Below, piece after piece: positions 27,443 through 36,706 of a stretch of 64,000 bases of DNA. Every line of letters begins with the position of its first letter. Within the stretch, counting starts at the first letter, position 1. The stretch lies in contig NZ_JROM01000011.1 of assembly GCF_000786655.1 (NCBI RefSeq), positions 1 to 64,000 on the forward strand, read 5' to 3'. Origin of the DNA: Kocuria marina (GTDB lineage Bacteria; Actinomycetota; Actinomycetes; Actinomycetales; Micrococcaceae). Both the position numbers and the translations under genes were made by a program. The notes under the pieces were generated by a model that had not been told where the DNA came from, made no database searches, and saw nothing but the letters and a program-made list of their open reading frames with translations.

Positions 27443-28861
27443 TCAGCCCACCAACTCGCGGGACGGCGTGTCCGCGACGGAGGGCTCGCCCACGAACGCG
27501 CCGCGGTACTTCGCGGCGGGGTGGGTGTCCTTGACCCGCGGCTGGCCCTCGCCGTAGAGGGACTCTCGCAGGGTGTTGCCCTCGTACTCGGTGCGGTAGC
27601 GACCGCGCGCCTGCAGCTCGGGGACCACGTACTCCACGAAGTCCTCGAAGGAACCGGGACTCACGTGGTAGGCCAGGTTGATGCCGTCCAGGCCGCCCTC
27701 GTCCACCCAGGTCTCGAGCTGATCCGCGACGGTCTGCGCGGAGCCCACGAGGACCGCACCCATCCCACCCAGGGCGCAGTGCTTGGCGATCTCCTCGCGC
27801 GTCCACTGCTTGTCCTTGGACTGCAGCGTGAACGGGGTCAGGAAGGACTGGATGGAGTCGGTCTTGATGTAGTTCAGGGCCTCGTCCTCGTCGAACTGGG
27901 ACAGGTCCACGCCGGACCACCCGCCGATGATCGCCTGGGAGGCCTCCAGGTCCACGTACTGCAGGTAGTCGCGGTACTTCTCCTGGGCCTCCTCGTCCGT
28001 GTCCGCGACGACCACGGAGAGCATCGCGTAGATCTTGACGTCGTCACGGCTGCGGCCCTCGGCCTGAGCCCGGTCGCGGATCTTGTCAGTCACGAAACGC
28101 GTGAGGTCCGGGCGCAACCCGCCGATGAACACGGCTTCCGCGTGCTTACCCGCGAACGCCTGCCCGCGCGAGGACGCGCCAGCCTGGAAGATTAGCGGTG
28201 TGCGCTGCGGGGACGGTGCCGTGAGCCCCGCTCCGGGAACCGTGAAGTGCTCCCCGCTGTGCCGGATGGGATGGACCTTGGTGGGATCCGCGTAGACACC
28301 CGTCTCACGGTTCTGAACCACAGCGTCCTCCTCCCACGAGCCCTCCCAAAGCTTGTAGCACACGTCCAGGAACTCCTCCGCGATCTCGTAGCGCGTATCG
28401 TGCTCAATCTGGCGCGGCAGGCCCTGGTTCTCCGCAGCGGACGGAAGGTAGGAGGTCACCACGTTGAATCCCACGCGGCCCTTGGTGAGGTGATCCAGTG
28501 TGGCGTACTTGCGGGCCAGGGTGTAGGGCTGCTCGTAGGTCACCGCGCTCGTCACGCCGAAGCCCAGGTGCTCGGTCACGGCGGCCATGGCCGAGACCTG
28601 CATGAACGGGTCGTTGACCGGGACCTGGGCCCCGTCACGCACGGCCGGAGCCGCGGAGTTCTTGTAGATGTCGTAGATGCCCACCACGTCCGCAAGAAAC
28701 AGGGCGTCGACCTTGCCCCGCTCCAGCAGCTTGGCCAGCTCCGTCCAGTACTCGATGGTGTTGTACTCGGTGGCCCGGGACCGCGGGTGGCGCCACAACC
28801 CGAAGCTCTGGTGATCCACGCAGGTCATGTCGAACGCGTTGACGGAAATCCGTTTGCTCAT
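27443..28861 (-). CDS. FMN-dependent monooxygenase, NtaA/SnaA/DszA family
   Basis: 472 residues of the bacterial luciferase superfamily. Recognised from FDMTCVDHQSFGLWRHP, FLADVVGIYDIYKNSAAP, GFGVTSAVTYEQPYTLARKYATLDHLTKGRVGFNVVTSY, LIFQAGASSRGQAFAGKHAEAVF and GFNL-like GINLAYHVSPGSFEDFVE. The family uses FMNH2 from a separate reductase to oxidise organosulfur or chelate substrates. Divergence from an ssuBAC-type transporter behind a SAM-type riboswitch points to sulfur scavenging. No flavin reductase gene is adjacent. Confidence 0.88.
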   Translation of the reverse strand: MSKRISVNAFDMTCVDHQSFGLWRHPRSRATEYNTIEYWTELAKLLERGKVDALFLADVVGIYDIYKNSAAPAVRDGAQVPVNDPFMQVSAMAAVTEHLGFGVTSAVTYEQPYTLARKYATLDHLTKGRVGFNVVTSYLPSAAENQGLPRQIEHDTRYEIAEEFLDVCYKLWEGSWEEDAVVQNRETGVYADPTKVHPIRHSGEHFTVPGAGLTAPSPQRTPLIFQAGASSRGQAFAGKHAEAVFIGGLRPDLTRFVTDKIRDRAQAEGRSRDDVKIYAMLSVVVADTDEEAQEKYRDYLQYVDLEASQAIIGGWSGVDLSQFDEDEALNYIKTDSIQSFLTPFTLQSKDKQWTREEIAKHCALGGMGAVLVGSAQTVADQLETWVDEGGLDGINLAYHVSPGSFEDFVEYVVPELQARGRYRTEYEGNTLRESLYGEGQPRVKDTHPAAKYRGAFVGEPSVADTPSRELVG

Positions 28862-29192
28862 CTCGGTCAGCCCCTCAGCAGGAACACGACCCGCGCCCCG
28901 TGCACCACCTACGGCGGCCTACCTTGCGGGTCCAGCGCGCTTGTGTGGCGCCGTACTTGCCGCATGCGGTGTGTCATGCGGCCCGATCCTCACCTGGGGC
29001 ACCCCGCTACGGGAGAGGGTTGCCGTCCGACAAGCCAGGGCTAAACGTCGGCACTCGTGATCGTTGTGGCATCGATCCTAACGGGGATCCCCGGTCCTCG
29101 GAAACACCTCGGGTTACGGCACGTCACGACGGCGCCCCGGCGCGTCACACGATTTGCACCCGCGGGCTCCCGGCCCGTTCAATGGTGGGGTT
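28862..29192. promoter_or_regulatory. Divergent region between ntaA-like gene and ssu operon, with structured ntaA leader
   Basis: No gene is seen in this stretch (the SAM-type leader of the ssu side follows from 29193). On the minus strand, upstream of the ntaA-like gene, 28979-29034 reads GACGGCAACCCTC, a CCCG-TAG-CGGG hairpin, then GGGGTGCCCCAGGTGAGGA. This arrangement looks like a conserved structured leader. Just downstream, 28959-28966 and 28975-28982 form an 8-bp perfect inverted repeat (GCCGCATG). Confidence 0.4.
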
Positions 29193-29280
29193 CCCATCCG
29201 GAGCGGCTGAGAGACCTGGCTCGTTGACGTCGCAGCAACCAGCCCCACGCGGGCAAGGTGCTAATGCCAGGAACGATGGA
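29193..29280 (+). promoter_or_regulatory. SAM-type (S-box-like) riboswitch upstream of ssuBAC
   Basis: Blocks in order: ATCCGGAGCGGCTGAGAGAC, CTGG, TTGACGTCGCAGCAACC, then GGTGCTAATGCCAGG. These match the P1/P2, kink-turn, GCAACC and GGTGCTAA-TnCC parts of S-box leaders, and the element recurs almost unchanged before metY at 37081. It should turn down the transporter when S-adenosylmethionine is plentiful. Class I is favoured over the related actinobacterial class IV, but not certain. Confidence 0.8.
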
Positions 29281-29289
29281 GTTGATGAA

Positions 29290-30093
29290 TTGAGCCATAT
29301 CCTCACGCGCCCGGAATCTGCCGTCGACGCCGCGGCGGTCACTTTCGACCGGGTCGGCAAGTCCTTCCCCGCACACCACGGAGCGCATGTCCACGAGGTC
29401 CTGAGGGACGTGACCTTCACGGTGCGTCCGGGCGAGATCGTCTCCGTCCTGGGCCCCTCGGGGTGCGGCAAGTCCACCCTGCTACGCGCCGTGGCCGGGC
29501 TCGGCACGGCGAGCGAGGGCGAAGTCCGGATTGACGACTCGGTGGTGCGCGAGATCGACCCGCGCTGCGCCGTCGGCTTCCAGGAACCGCGGTTGCTGCC
29601 GTGGCGCAGCGTGGCGCGCAACGTGGCACTGGGTCTGCCCCACGGGACTCCCGCCCGGGAGGGGAAGCAGCGGGTGGCGCAGCTGTTGGAGCTCGTGGGC
29701 CTGTCCCACCACGCGAATCACCGTCCCGCGGAGATCTCCGGGGGCATGGCACAGCGCGCATCCCTGGCCCGGGCCCTGGCACGGAACCCGCGGGTCCTGT
29801 TGTTGGACGAGCCCTTCGGGGCCCTGGACGCCCTGACCCGGATCAGAATGCAGGATCTGCTGCTGGACGTGCACCGCGCCGATCCCACGACCGTTCTCAT
29901 GGTCACCCACGACGTCGAGGAAGCCCTGGTGCTCTCCGATCACGTGGTGGTGCTCGCGCGGGAAACGGCCACGGGCCCCGCGACCATCGCCGAGATCATC
30001 TCCCCCGAGCTGGCCCGCCCGCGCTCCCGCGAGGACAGTGAGATCACCGCGCTGCGCGCCCACCTGCTGGCCCTGCTCGGCGTGGAGCGCTGA
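29290..30093 (+). CDS. ssuB: Sulfonate/organosulfur ABC transporter ATPase
   Basis: 267 residues if started at TTG 29290, which has GGAG at 29278-29281 and lies just after the riboswitch; no ATG or GTG is in a better place. Walker A is GPSGCGKST, the signature is ISGGMAQRASLARALAR, and Walker B is VLLLDEPFGALDALTR, the SsuB/TauB form. It energises uptake through SsuC. Four codons after its stop comes the binding-protein start. Confidence 0.85.
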   Translation: MSHILTRPESAVDAAAVTFDRVGKSFPAHHGAHVHEVLRDVTFTVRPGEIVSVLGPSGCGKSTLLRAVAGLGTASEGEVRIDDSVVREIDPRCAVGFQEPRLLPWRSVARNVALGLPHGTPAREGKQRVAQLLELVGLSHHANHRPAEISGGMAQRASLARALARNPRVLLLDEPFGALDALTRIRMQDLLLDVHRADPTTVLMVTHDVEEALVLSDHVVVLARETATGPATIAEIISPELARPRSREDSEITALRAHLLALLGVER

Positions 30094-30097
30094 GCGC

Positions 30098-31147
30098 ATG
30101 GCGCAGTTGTCCCGACGCCGCGCACTGCAGGCACTCGGCCTGTCCGCGCTGGCGCTGCCCCTGAGCGGATGCGTCATGGAGGGCGAAGGTCCGGGCCGCG
30201 GTGTGGCCGGCGGTTCCGCGCACGAGATCTACCTGGATTACGCGACCTACAACCCGCTGTCCCTGATCATCAAGGCCAAGGGCTGGCTCGAGAAGGTCGC
30301 CGAGTCCCACGGCCAGACCGTCACGTGGGTCTACTCGGCGGGCTCCAACAAGGCCAACGAGTCGCTACGCGCCGGGGTCGTGGACGTGGGCTCCACGGCG
30401 GGTTCCGCCGCACTGCTCGCGCGTGCCAACCGCTCGCCGATCAGGACGATCGACCTGTTCTCACAGCCCGAGTGGTCCGCGCTCGTGCGCACCCCGGACT
30501 CCCCCGTGCGCACCGTGGCGGATCTCGCGGGCACGTCCGTGGCCGCGACGAAGGGCACGGATCCGTACTTCTTCCTCCTGCAGTCCCTCGGCGCGGCGGG
30601 CATGAGCGCACAGGACGTCACCGTGGTGAACCTGCAGCACGCGGACGGGCGCACCGCGCTGGACACCGGTCAGGTGACCGCATGGTCCGGACTGGACCCC
30701 GTGATGGCCGCCGCGGAGAAGGCCGGGGACGTGCTGTTCCACCGGCAGTTGGAGTTCAACACGTACGGGTTCCTCAACGCGCGGGAGGTGTTCCTGCAGC
30801 TGAACCCCACGGGTGCGCAGGACGTGGTGAACACGTACGCCTACGCGCGGCAGTGGGCGCTGCAGCACCCGGAGGAGGGGATCGCGATCCTCGCGGAAGG
30901 CGCGAGCATCGATCGCGACACCGCCCGGCGGGTCTGGCAGCGCACCCACCTGGACATCGACCCCGTTCCGGGCCCCGAACAGCTCGCGGTGCTCGAGCGG
31001 GTCGGGCCCATCCTGGTGGAATCCGGGGACGTCTCCTCACAGCAGGACGTGGACGACGCGCTCGCGAACATCGTGGAGCAGCACTACGCACAACACGCCG
31101 ATGCGGCCGCCGTGGCCCAGGTGATCGAAGGGAAGCAGTCCTCATGA
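30098..31147 (+). CDS. ssuA: Sulfonate ABC transporter substrate-binding lipoprotein
   Basis: 349 residues from ATG 30098. The N-terminus MAQLSRRRALQALGLSAL has a twin-Arg-like stretch, followed by a lipobox (LPLSGC). The mature part matches NMT1/SsuA-type binders (DYATYNPLSLIIKAKGWLEK, AGSNKANESLRAGVVDVGSTAGSAALLAR, ATKGTDPYFFLLQSLG). It captures sulfonate or related organosulfur compounds outside the cell. It overlaps ssuC by 4 bp (ATGA). Confidence 0.88.
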   Translation: MAQLSRRRALQALGLSALALPLSGCVMEGEGPGRGVAGGSAHEIYLDYATYNPLSLIIKAKGWLEKVAESHGQTVTWVYSAGSNKANESLRAGVVDVGSTAGSAALLARANRSPIRTIDLFSQPEWSALVRTPDSPVRTVADLAGTSVAATKGTDPYFFLLQSLGAAGMSAQDVTVVNLQHADGRTALDTGQVTAWSGLDPVMAAAEKAGDVLFHRQLEFNTYGFLNAREVFLQLNPTGAQDVVNTYAYARQWALQHPEEGIAILAEGASIDRDTARRVWQRTHLDIDPVPGPEQLAVLERVGPILVESGDVSSQQDVDDALANIVEQHYAQHADAAAVAQVIEGKQSS

Positions 31148-32118
31148 GCACTCACGACACCTCCTCCGCCGCACCGCGGTCCTCGGACGGCGCGTCCCGC
31201 GAAGCAGCTGGCGTCACTGCGGTGGCCACACTGTCCGACGACGCCGTCAAACGTTCCGGGGCGAGCCCGGCTGCCGCGGCGCCGGACGACGCCGCCCGCG
31301 AACCGGGATCCCCCGCCCCGGCAAATTCCCGCACACGCCCCGGCGCGCTGCGCAAGTCATGGGCCGTGGGATTGATCGGGCTCATCCTGCCCGTGCTGCT
31401 GGTGCTCGTGTGGCACACCTTCTCCACGAACGGGACCTTCTCCCCCGTGCAGTTGCCGCGCCCGTCCGCGGTGCTCGCCGCGGGATGGGAGCTGCTGCAG
31501 AGCGGTGACCTGTGGTTGCACGTGGGGATCTCCACGCAGCGCGTGATCGTGGGCTTCCTGATCGGCAGTGGGCTCGGACTGTTGCTCGGCGCGTTGCTGG
31601 GGCTCTCCCCGTGGGCGCGGGCCATCGGCTCGCCCACGATCGGCGCGCTGCGCGCCGTGCCGTCCCTGGCGTGGGTGCCGCTGCTGTTGCTGTGGGTCGG
31701 GATCGGGGAGAACTCCAAGGTGACCCTGGTGGCGATCGGCGCCTTCTTCCCGGTGTACACCACGGTGTCCGCCGCGCTGCGCCACGTGGACCGGCACCTG
31801 ATCGAAGCCGCACGGTCCTTCGGGCTGCGCGGGGTCAAGCTCTTCACCACCGTGCAGTTGCCCGCGGTGCTGCCCTCCGTGATCTCCGGGCTGCGCCTGG
31901 CCCTGGCCCAGGCGTGGTTGTTCTTGGTTGCCGCGGAACTGCTGGGTTCCTCCATGGGCCTGGGGTTCCTGCTCACCGATTCGCAGAACAACGGCCGCAC
32001 GGACCGCTTGCTGCTCGCGATCGTGTTGCTGGCCGTGCTGGGCAAGCTCACCGACGCACTGCTGGGCGTCTTCGAGCGCTGGACGCAGCGGCGCTGGAGC
32101 GTGGCCGGAACCAGGTGA
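31144..32118 (+). CDS. ssuC: Sulfonate ABC transporter permease
   Basis: 324 residues; ATG overlaps the ssuA stop. A Ser/Ala/Asp-rich disordered N-terminal tail of about 65 residues, containing two copies of the GACGACGCCGC-like word, precedes the usual SsuC body. The body has about six membrane segments and the EAA motif (LIEAARSFGLRGVKLFTTVQLPAVLPSVISGL). It forms the transmembrane channel with SsuB. Confidence 0.88.
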   Translation: MSTHDTSSAAPRSSDGASREAAGVTAVATLSDDAVKRSGASPAAAAPDDAAREPGSPAPANSRTRPGALRKSWAVGLIGLILPVLLVLVWHTFSTNGTFSPVQLPRPSAVLAAGWELLQSGDLWLHVGISTQRVIVGFLIGSGLGLLLGALLGLSPWARAIGSPTIGALRAVPSLAWVPLLLLWVGIGENSKVTLVAIGAFFPVYTTVSAALRHVDRHLIEAARSFGLRGVKLFTTVQLPAVLPSVISGLRLALAQAWLFLVAAELLGSSMGLGFLLTDSQNNGRTDRLLLAIVLLAVLGKLTDALLGVFERWTQRRWSVAGTR

Positions 32119-32230
32119 CAACCCGCCCGGTTCCCGCCGGCGCCCGCCGTTCCACCGCGGCCCGGTCGTTCCACCGGGGGCCCGGCCGTTGCAGACACCG
32201 ACCGTTCGGATCGACATCACAGGAGGACTC

Positions 32231-34363
32231 GTGACCGGTACGCACTTGTACTCAGACCCCGCTCACCCCACACCGAACCCGGCGTTGATCTCCGACGACG
32301 CCCGGGTGCAGTTCTGGGTCGAGCAGGCCGGGCGGCTGGACTGGGCGCAGCCATGGCACACGGCTCACCGGTTCGAGAAGCCGCAGCGCACGGGTGAGGA
32401 CCACGACGGCAACCCCACTTACACCGTGCCCGAGATCGCGTGGTTCGAAGGCGGGAAACTCAACGTCTCGTACAACTGCGTGGACCGCCATGTGGCAGCC
32501 GGGCGTGGTCAGCACGTGGCCCTGTACTTCGAGGGTGAACCCGGGGACCGCCTGGTCTATACCTACGCGGACCTGCAGCGTGAGGTATCCAGGGCCGCCA
32601 ACGCCCTGCTCCAACTGGGCGTGGAGAAGGGCGACCGCGTGGTCGTCTACCTCCCGGTCATCCCGGAGACCGTGATCATCACGCTCGCGTGCGCGCGCAT
32701 CGGGGCGATCCATTCGCTCGTGTTCGGCGGGTTCTCCGCAGAAGCCCTCAAGTTCCGGGTCGAGGACACCGGAGCCAAGGTCCTGGTGACCACGGACGGG
32801 CAGAACCGGCGCGGCGCCGTCGTCCCCGTGAAGACCAATGCGGACGAGGCCTGCAGCGGCGAGAACAGCATCGAGCACGTGATCGTGGTGCGCCGCACGT
32901 CCCGGCCCGGGCGCACCGATCTGCCGCGCGGCACCCGGGGCCTGCATTCCAAGGACGAGGAACTCGTGCCGTGGACCCCCGGGCGTGACGTGTGGTGGCA
33001 CGAGCTCACCGCGGGCGTCTCGGACGTCCACGAGCCCGAGGCGTTCGACGCGGAGACGCCCCTGTTCATCATCTACACGTCCGGCACCACGGGGAGGCCC
33101 AAGGGCCTGGTCCACACGATGGGCGGATACATGGTGCAGACGGCATATACCCACGCCCTGCTGTTCGACCTGCTCCCGGACGTGCCCGACGCGTCCGGTG
33201 TGCTGCGCCCGGACGAGCTCTCCGCCGTGAACGACCCCGCCAAGGTGGAGTCCACCGTGCACTGGTGCACCGCGGACCTCGCGTGGGTCACCGCGCACAC
33301 CTACGAGATCTACGGCCCGCTGGTCAACGGCGTGTCCCAGGTGATCTACGAGGGCACGCCCAACACCCCGGACTACGGCCGGCACTTCGAGATCATCGAA
33401 CGCTACGGCGTGACCAACTACTACACGGCGCCCACCCTGATCCGCTCGCTCATGGGCGCGTTCCCCAAGGGGCTGCCCCCGGTCTACAACCTCTCCTCGA
33501 TCCGGTTGCTCGGCTCCGTGGGCGAGTCCATCAACCCGGAGGCGTGGCGCTGGCTGCGTGCCCAGGTCGGCCGCGACGAGGTGCCCTTCGTGGACACGTG
33601 GTGGCAGTCCGAGACGGGCTCCTGCGTCGCGTCCCCGCGCCCGCACGATCCGCAGTTCGCCCCTCCCGGTACGTTCGACGACGCCGCTGCGCACACCTCC
33701 CTCAAGCCCGGTTGCGCTACCCGCGCGGTCCCGGGCGTCTCGGTGCGAGTGCTGGACGAGGCCGGTGAAGAAGTGGCCCCGGGGTTGCAGGGCTTCGCGG
33801 TGGTCGACAAGATCGGCCCGTCCATGGCCCGCACGGTATGGGGCGATCCGCAGCGCTACCTGTCCTCCTACTGGGCGGCCTACGGCGAGCGCGGTTGGTT
33901 CCTGGCCGGGGACGGCGCTCGCACGGATGACGAGGGTGATCTCTACATCCTGGGGCGGGTGGACGACGTGATCAACGTGTCCGGGCACCGGTTGTCGACC
34001 ATCGAGATCGAATCCGCCCTGGTGACGCACCCCCACGTGGTGGAGGCCGGAGCCACCCCGATCCGCGACGCGGTGACGGGCCACGCCATTTTGGCGTGCG
34101 TGGTGCTCACAGCGGCGGCACAAGGGCTGTCCGCTGAAGAGGTCCGAGATGAACTGCGCGCGCACGTGGCCCGGGAGATCGGCCCGATCGCCAAACCGCG
34201 CGAGGTCATCGTGGTTCCGGATCTGCCCAAGACGCGTTCGGGCAAGATCACCCGCCGCCTGTTGACCCAGCTCTATGAGGGCGAACAACTGGGCGACCGT
34301 TCCTCGCTCCAGAACGAGGAAGCGCTGGACGCGATCGCGGAGGTCTTGGCAGAACGTGCTTAG
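32231..34363 (+). CDS. acs: Acetyl-CoA synthetase (acetate-CoA ligase)
   Basis: 710 residues from GTG 32231 with a perfect AGGAGG at 32221-32226. AMP-binding motifs are IIYTSGTTGRPKGLVHT, the Acs-specific VFGGFSAEALKFRVEDTGAKVLVTTDG and TWWQSETGSCV, and the hinge GRVDDVINVSGHRLST. The regulatory lysine is in KTRSGKITRR, the motif acetylated in Acs enzymes. It converts acetate, CoA and ATP to acetyl-CoA. It is some 50 residues longer than the usual form, partly from an insert near residues 440-480 and 495-520. No pat or cobB gene is near. Confidence 0.92.
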   Translation: MTGTHLYSDPAHPTPNPALISDDARVQFWVEQAGRLDWAQPWHTAHRFEKPQRTGEDHDGNPTYTVPEIAWFEGGKLNVSYNCVDRHVAAGRGQHVALYFEGEPGDRLVYTYADLQREVSRAANALLQLGVEKGDRVVVYLPVIPETVIITLACARIGAIHSLVFGGFSAEALKFRVEDTGAKVLVTTDGQNRRGAVVPVKTNADEACSGENSIEHVIVVRRTSRPGRTDLPRGTRGLHSKDEELVPWTPGRDVWWHELTAGVSDVHEPEAFDAETPLFIIYTSGTTGRPKGLVHTMGGYMVQTAYTHALLFDLLPDVPDASGVLRPDELSAVNDPAKVESTVHWCTADLAWVTAHTYEIYGPLVNGVSQVIYEGTPNTPDYGRHFEIIERYGVTNYYTAPTLIRSLMGAFPKGLPPVYNLSSIRLLGSVGESINPEAWRWLRAQVGRDEVPFVDTWWQSETGSCVASPRPHDPQFAPPGTFDDAAAHTSLKPGCATRAVPGVSVRVLDEAGEEVAPGLQGFAVVDKIGPSMARTVWGDPQRYLSSYWAAYGERGWFLAGDGARTDDEGDLYILGRVDDVINVSGHRLSTIEIESALVTHPHVVEAGATPIRDAVTGHAILACVVLTAAAQGLSAEEVRDELRAHVAREIGPIAKPREVIVVPDLPKTRSGKITRRLLTQLYEGEQLGDRSSLQNEEALDAIAEVLAERA

Positions 34364-34372
34364 CTTGACCAC

Positions 34373-34891
34373 ATGAGCTTGTTGTCCCACTCCCGCGGCG
34401 GTCGCGGCTGGGTCTGGTTGGCGTGTGCGGCCGGGGTCGTGCATGCCGGATTCAGCCTCTACTGGGCATTGGGCGGGCACTGGTTGCTGGACACCGTGGG
34501 GCAGTGGGCGGTACGGCTGTCCTACGAGGCACCCCTGGCCGCCGGGCTGGCGCTGGGCACGATCTCACTTTTCAAGCTCATGGCGGCCGTCATCCCAGTG
34601 GCGGAGGCCTACGACAGGGTGCCCTGGCGGCGGTTCTGGCGGGCCGTGAGTTGGGTGGGTGCCGTGGTCCTGGTGGTCTACGGCGGGGCCAACACGGTGA
34701 TCAGCAATGCCGTGCTCATCGGGCTCATCCGCCCGGCCACCGGATACGAGCGACAAGCCATGATCGGTCACGCATGGTTGTGGGATCCACTGTTCCTGGT
34801 CTGGGGTGCCGCGCTGCTGATTCATCTGTGGCGGTCCCGGCCGGCGCGGACGCGCACGCACGCCACACGTGAGTCACTTATCGGAAGGTGA
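34373..34891 (+). CDS. DUF3995-type membrane protein
   Basis: 172 residues, starting 9 bp after acs. Four hydrophobic segments are visible (VWLACAAGVVHAGFSLYWALGG, AAGLALGTISLFKLMAAVIPV, VSWVGAVVLVVYGGANTVI, LWDPLFLVWGAALLIHLW). The YWALGG stretch and the late W-DPLFL-WG pattern fit the DUF3995 family. Function is unknown. Confidence 0.7.
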   Translation: MSLLSHSRGGRGWVWLACAAGVVHAGFSLYWALGGHWLLDTVGQWAVRLSYEAPLAAGLALGTISLFKLMAAVIPVAEAYDRVPWRRFWRAVSWVGAVVLVVYGGANTVISNAVLIGLIRPATGYERQAMIGHAWLWDPLFLVWGAALLIHLWRSRPARTRTHATRESLIGR

Positions 34892-35033
34892 ACGTCCGCA
34901 CGAAGAGGACGACCGTGGAACCCACGCCGCCATCTGCAGGTGACCACCACCCAGGCTTCTTCCCGATCTGCGGGCATGACCGCGTGTGACCCCGCGAACT
35001 GATATGCCCCGAAGGAACTTCTAAGATGGCTCA

Positions 35034-36011
35034 GTGATGAATCCCGCCGCCCAGCCTTCGACCGAGCGACCCGTCACCGGCACCACCCGCCCGGCCGCCG
35101 ACCCCGCGGATGTGCCCACCTCTACCGGGATTGCTGCCGTGGCCGGCGATGCCTGGCAACGCATGTTCGGAGACACCCACAGCTCCGACCTCAAGCTCGC
35201 CATGGCCGCCTCCGGCACCGTGTTGAGCGTGTTCACGGTGGGGCACATGGCCGGGAACATGCAGGTCTACCTGGGCCGGGAGCACTACAACGAGTACGCC
35301 GAGTTCATTCGCACGGTGGGCGCGCCGGTGCTGCCCCGCAACTCGGCACTGTGGGTCGTGCGCATCGGGCTGCTCGGAAGTGCTGCGACCCACGTGCTGG
35401 CCGGAACCGAGCTCACGCTGCGTTCCCTGCGCGCCGAGGGCCGCACGGTGACAGATGCGCTCCGACCCATGGCGTGGCGAGTGGGTGCCGCCGCTCAGAA
35501 GATTCGGGACCTTTTCCCCACCGCGCCTGCCCCGAGCGGGACGCAACGGTACCGGAAAGCGGCGTTCAACGGAGCCTTCCTGGCCAGCCATTTCGACCGC
35601 CACGCGCCGCGCAAGCGTCCCCGGGGACGACGCCGCTCGGTCCCCCAGATCATCGCCCGCTCGATGCGCTCCACGGGCGCGGTGCTCGGACTGTTCACGG
35701 TGTACCACGTGCTGGACCTGACCGCGGGCGCCCGGCCTGCCGCTTCTTCGGAGCACACCCACGGTGACGCGTATGGCAACCTGGTGGCGAGCCTGTCCCG
35801 GCCGGCCGTGGCGGTGTTCTACACGGCCTCGATGGCCGCGCTCGCCGGACACATGATCCACGGCCTGCGCACCGCCGCGATGGACACCGGGCTGACCGGA
35901 ACAGCGCGACGGGTGCGACAGGTGGACACGATCGCGAAGGCCGTGGGCGGCGTCGTCGCCCTGGGGAATGTGAGCATTCCCGTGGCCGTACTGACCAAGG
36001 TGGTGCGCTGA
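35034..36011 (+). CDS. sdhC: Succinate dehydrogenase/fumarate reductase cytochrome b subunit
   Basis: 325 residues, longer than the usual 230-250. Probable haem His lie in GHMAGN, ATHVLAG, YHVLDLT and GHMIHGL, spread over about five membrane segments, as in the B. subtilis/actinobacterial SdhC type. A basic insert of about 50 residues (DRHAPRKRPRGRRRSVPQ) sits between segments 2 and 3. The stop overlaps the sdhB start (TGATG). The flavoprotein gene sdhA that normally lies between them is missing. Confidence 0.85.
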   Translation: MMNPAAQPSTERPVTGTTRPAADPADVPTSTGIAAVAGDAWQRMFGDTHSSDLKLAMAASGTVLSVFTVGHMAGNMQVYLGREHYNEYAEFIRTVGAPVLPRNSALWVVRIGLLGSAATHVLAGTELTLRSLRAEGRTVTDALRPMAWRVGAAAQKIRDLFPTAPAPSGTQRYRKAAFNGAFLASHFDRHAPRKRPRGRRRSVPQIIARSMRSTGAVLGLFTVYHVLDLTAGARPAASSEHTHGDAYGNLVASLSRPAVAVFYTASMAALAGHMIHGLRTAAMDTGLTGTARRVRQVDTIAKAVGGVVALGNVSIPVAVLTKVVR

Positions 36012-36706
36012 TGCTGTTGACCGTTCACGTGTGGCGCCAGGCGGGCGAGGACGAGCCCGGTGGCTTCGAGACCGCCCACCCCGTGCAGGCCCGCGAGGAG
36101 ATGAGCGTGCTCGAATTGCTCGATGCCGTCAACGAGACGCTCGAGCGCCAGGGTGCAGAGCCGGTGAGCTTCGACGACGGCTGTCGCGAGGGCATCTGCG
36201 GCAAGTGCGGCGTGACCGTGGACGGCGTGGCCCACGGGCCGGAGAAGAACCGGGCCTCGTGCACGCAGTCGCTCAGGGCCTACCGGGACGGGGACGAGAT
36301 CTTCATCGAGCCCCTGCGCGCGGGAGCATTCCCGGTCAAGAAGGACCTGTCCGTGGACAAGAAGGCCCTGCGGCGCGTGGCCAAGGAGGCCAAGTTCCCG
36401 GTCGCGATGAAGGCATTGAATACCGCTGGGTGCATCAGCTGCGGCGCGTGCGTGGCCGCGTGCCCCAACGGCTCGGGCCAGCTCTACGTGGGCACGCTGC
36501 TCAAGGAACTGCCGCCGCTCGCCAAGACGCCCGAGGAACGCGACGAGCGCTCGAGCAAGGTGCTCGACGCCGCCGAGCACGAGTTCGGCCCGTGCTCCCT
36601 GCTGGGCGATTGCACGGAGGTCTGCCCGGCGGGGCTGCCACTCGAGAACCTCACCGCGGTGGCGCGGGAGAACCTGCGCCGGAAGGACCCCGAGAAGTAC
36701 GGCTGA
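36011..36706 (+). CDS. sdhB: Succinate dehydrogenase/fumarate reductase iron-sulfur subunit
   Basis: 231 residues. The [2Fe-2S] cysteines are in CREGICGKCGV with a fourth in RASCTQSL. The C-terminal ferredoxin-like half has CISCGACVAACPNGS and CSLLGDCTEVCPAGLP for the other clusters. It passes electrons from the flavoprotein to SdhC. It is translationally coupled to sdhC with no sdhA in between, so the catalytic subunit must come from elsewhere if this complex works. Confidence 0.9.
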   Translation: MLLTVHVWRQAGEDEPGGFETAHPVQAREEMSVLELLDAVNETLERQGAEPVSFDDGCREGICGKCGVTVDGVAHGPEKNRASCTQSLRAYRDGDEIFIEPLRAGAFPVKKDLSVDKKALRRVAKEAKFPVAMKALNTAGCISCGACVAACPNGSGQLYVGTLLKELPPLAKTPEERDERSSKVLDAAEHEFGPCSLLGDCTEVCPAGLPLENLTAVARENLRRKDPEKYG

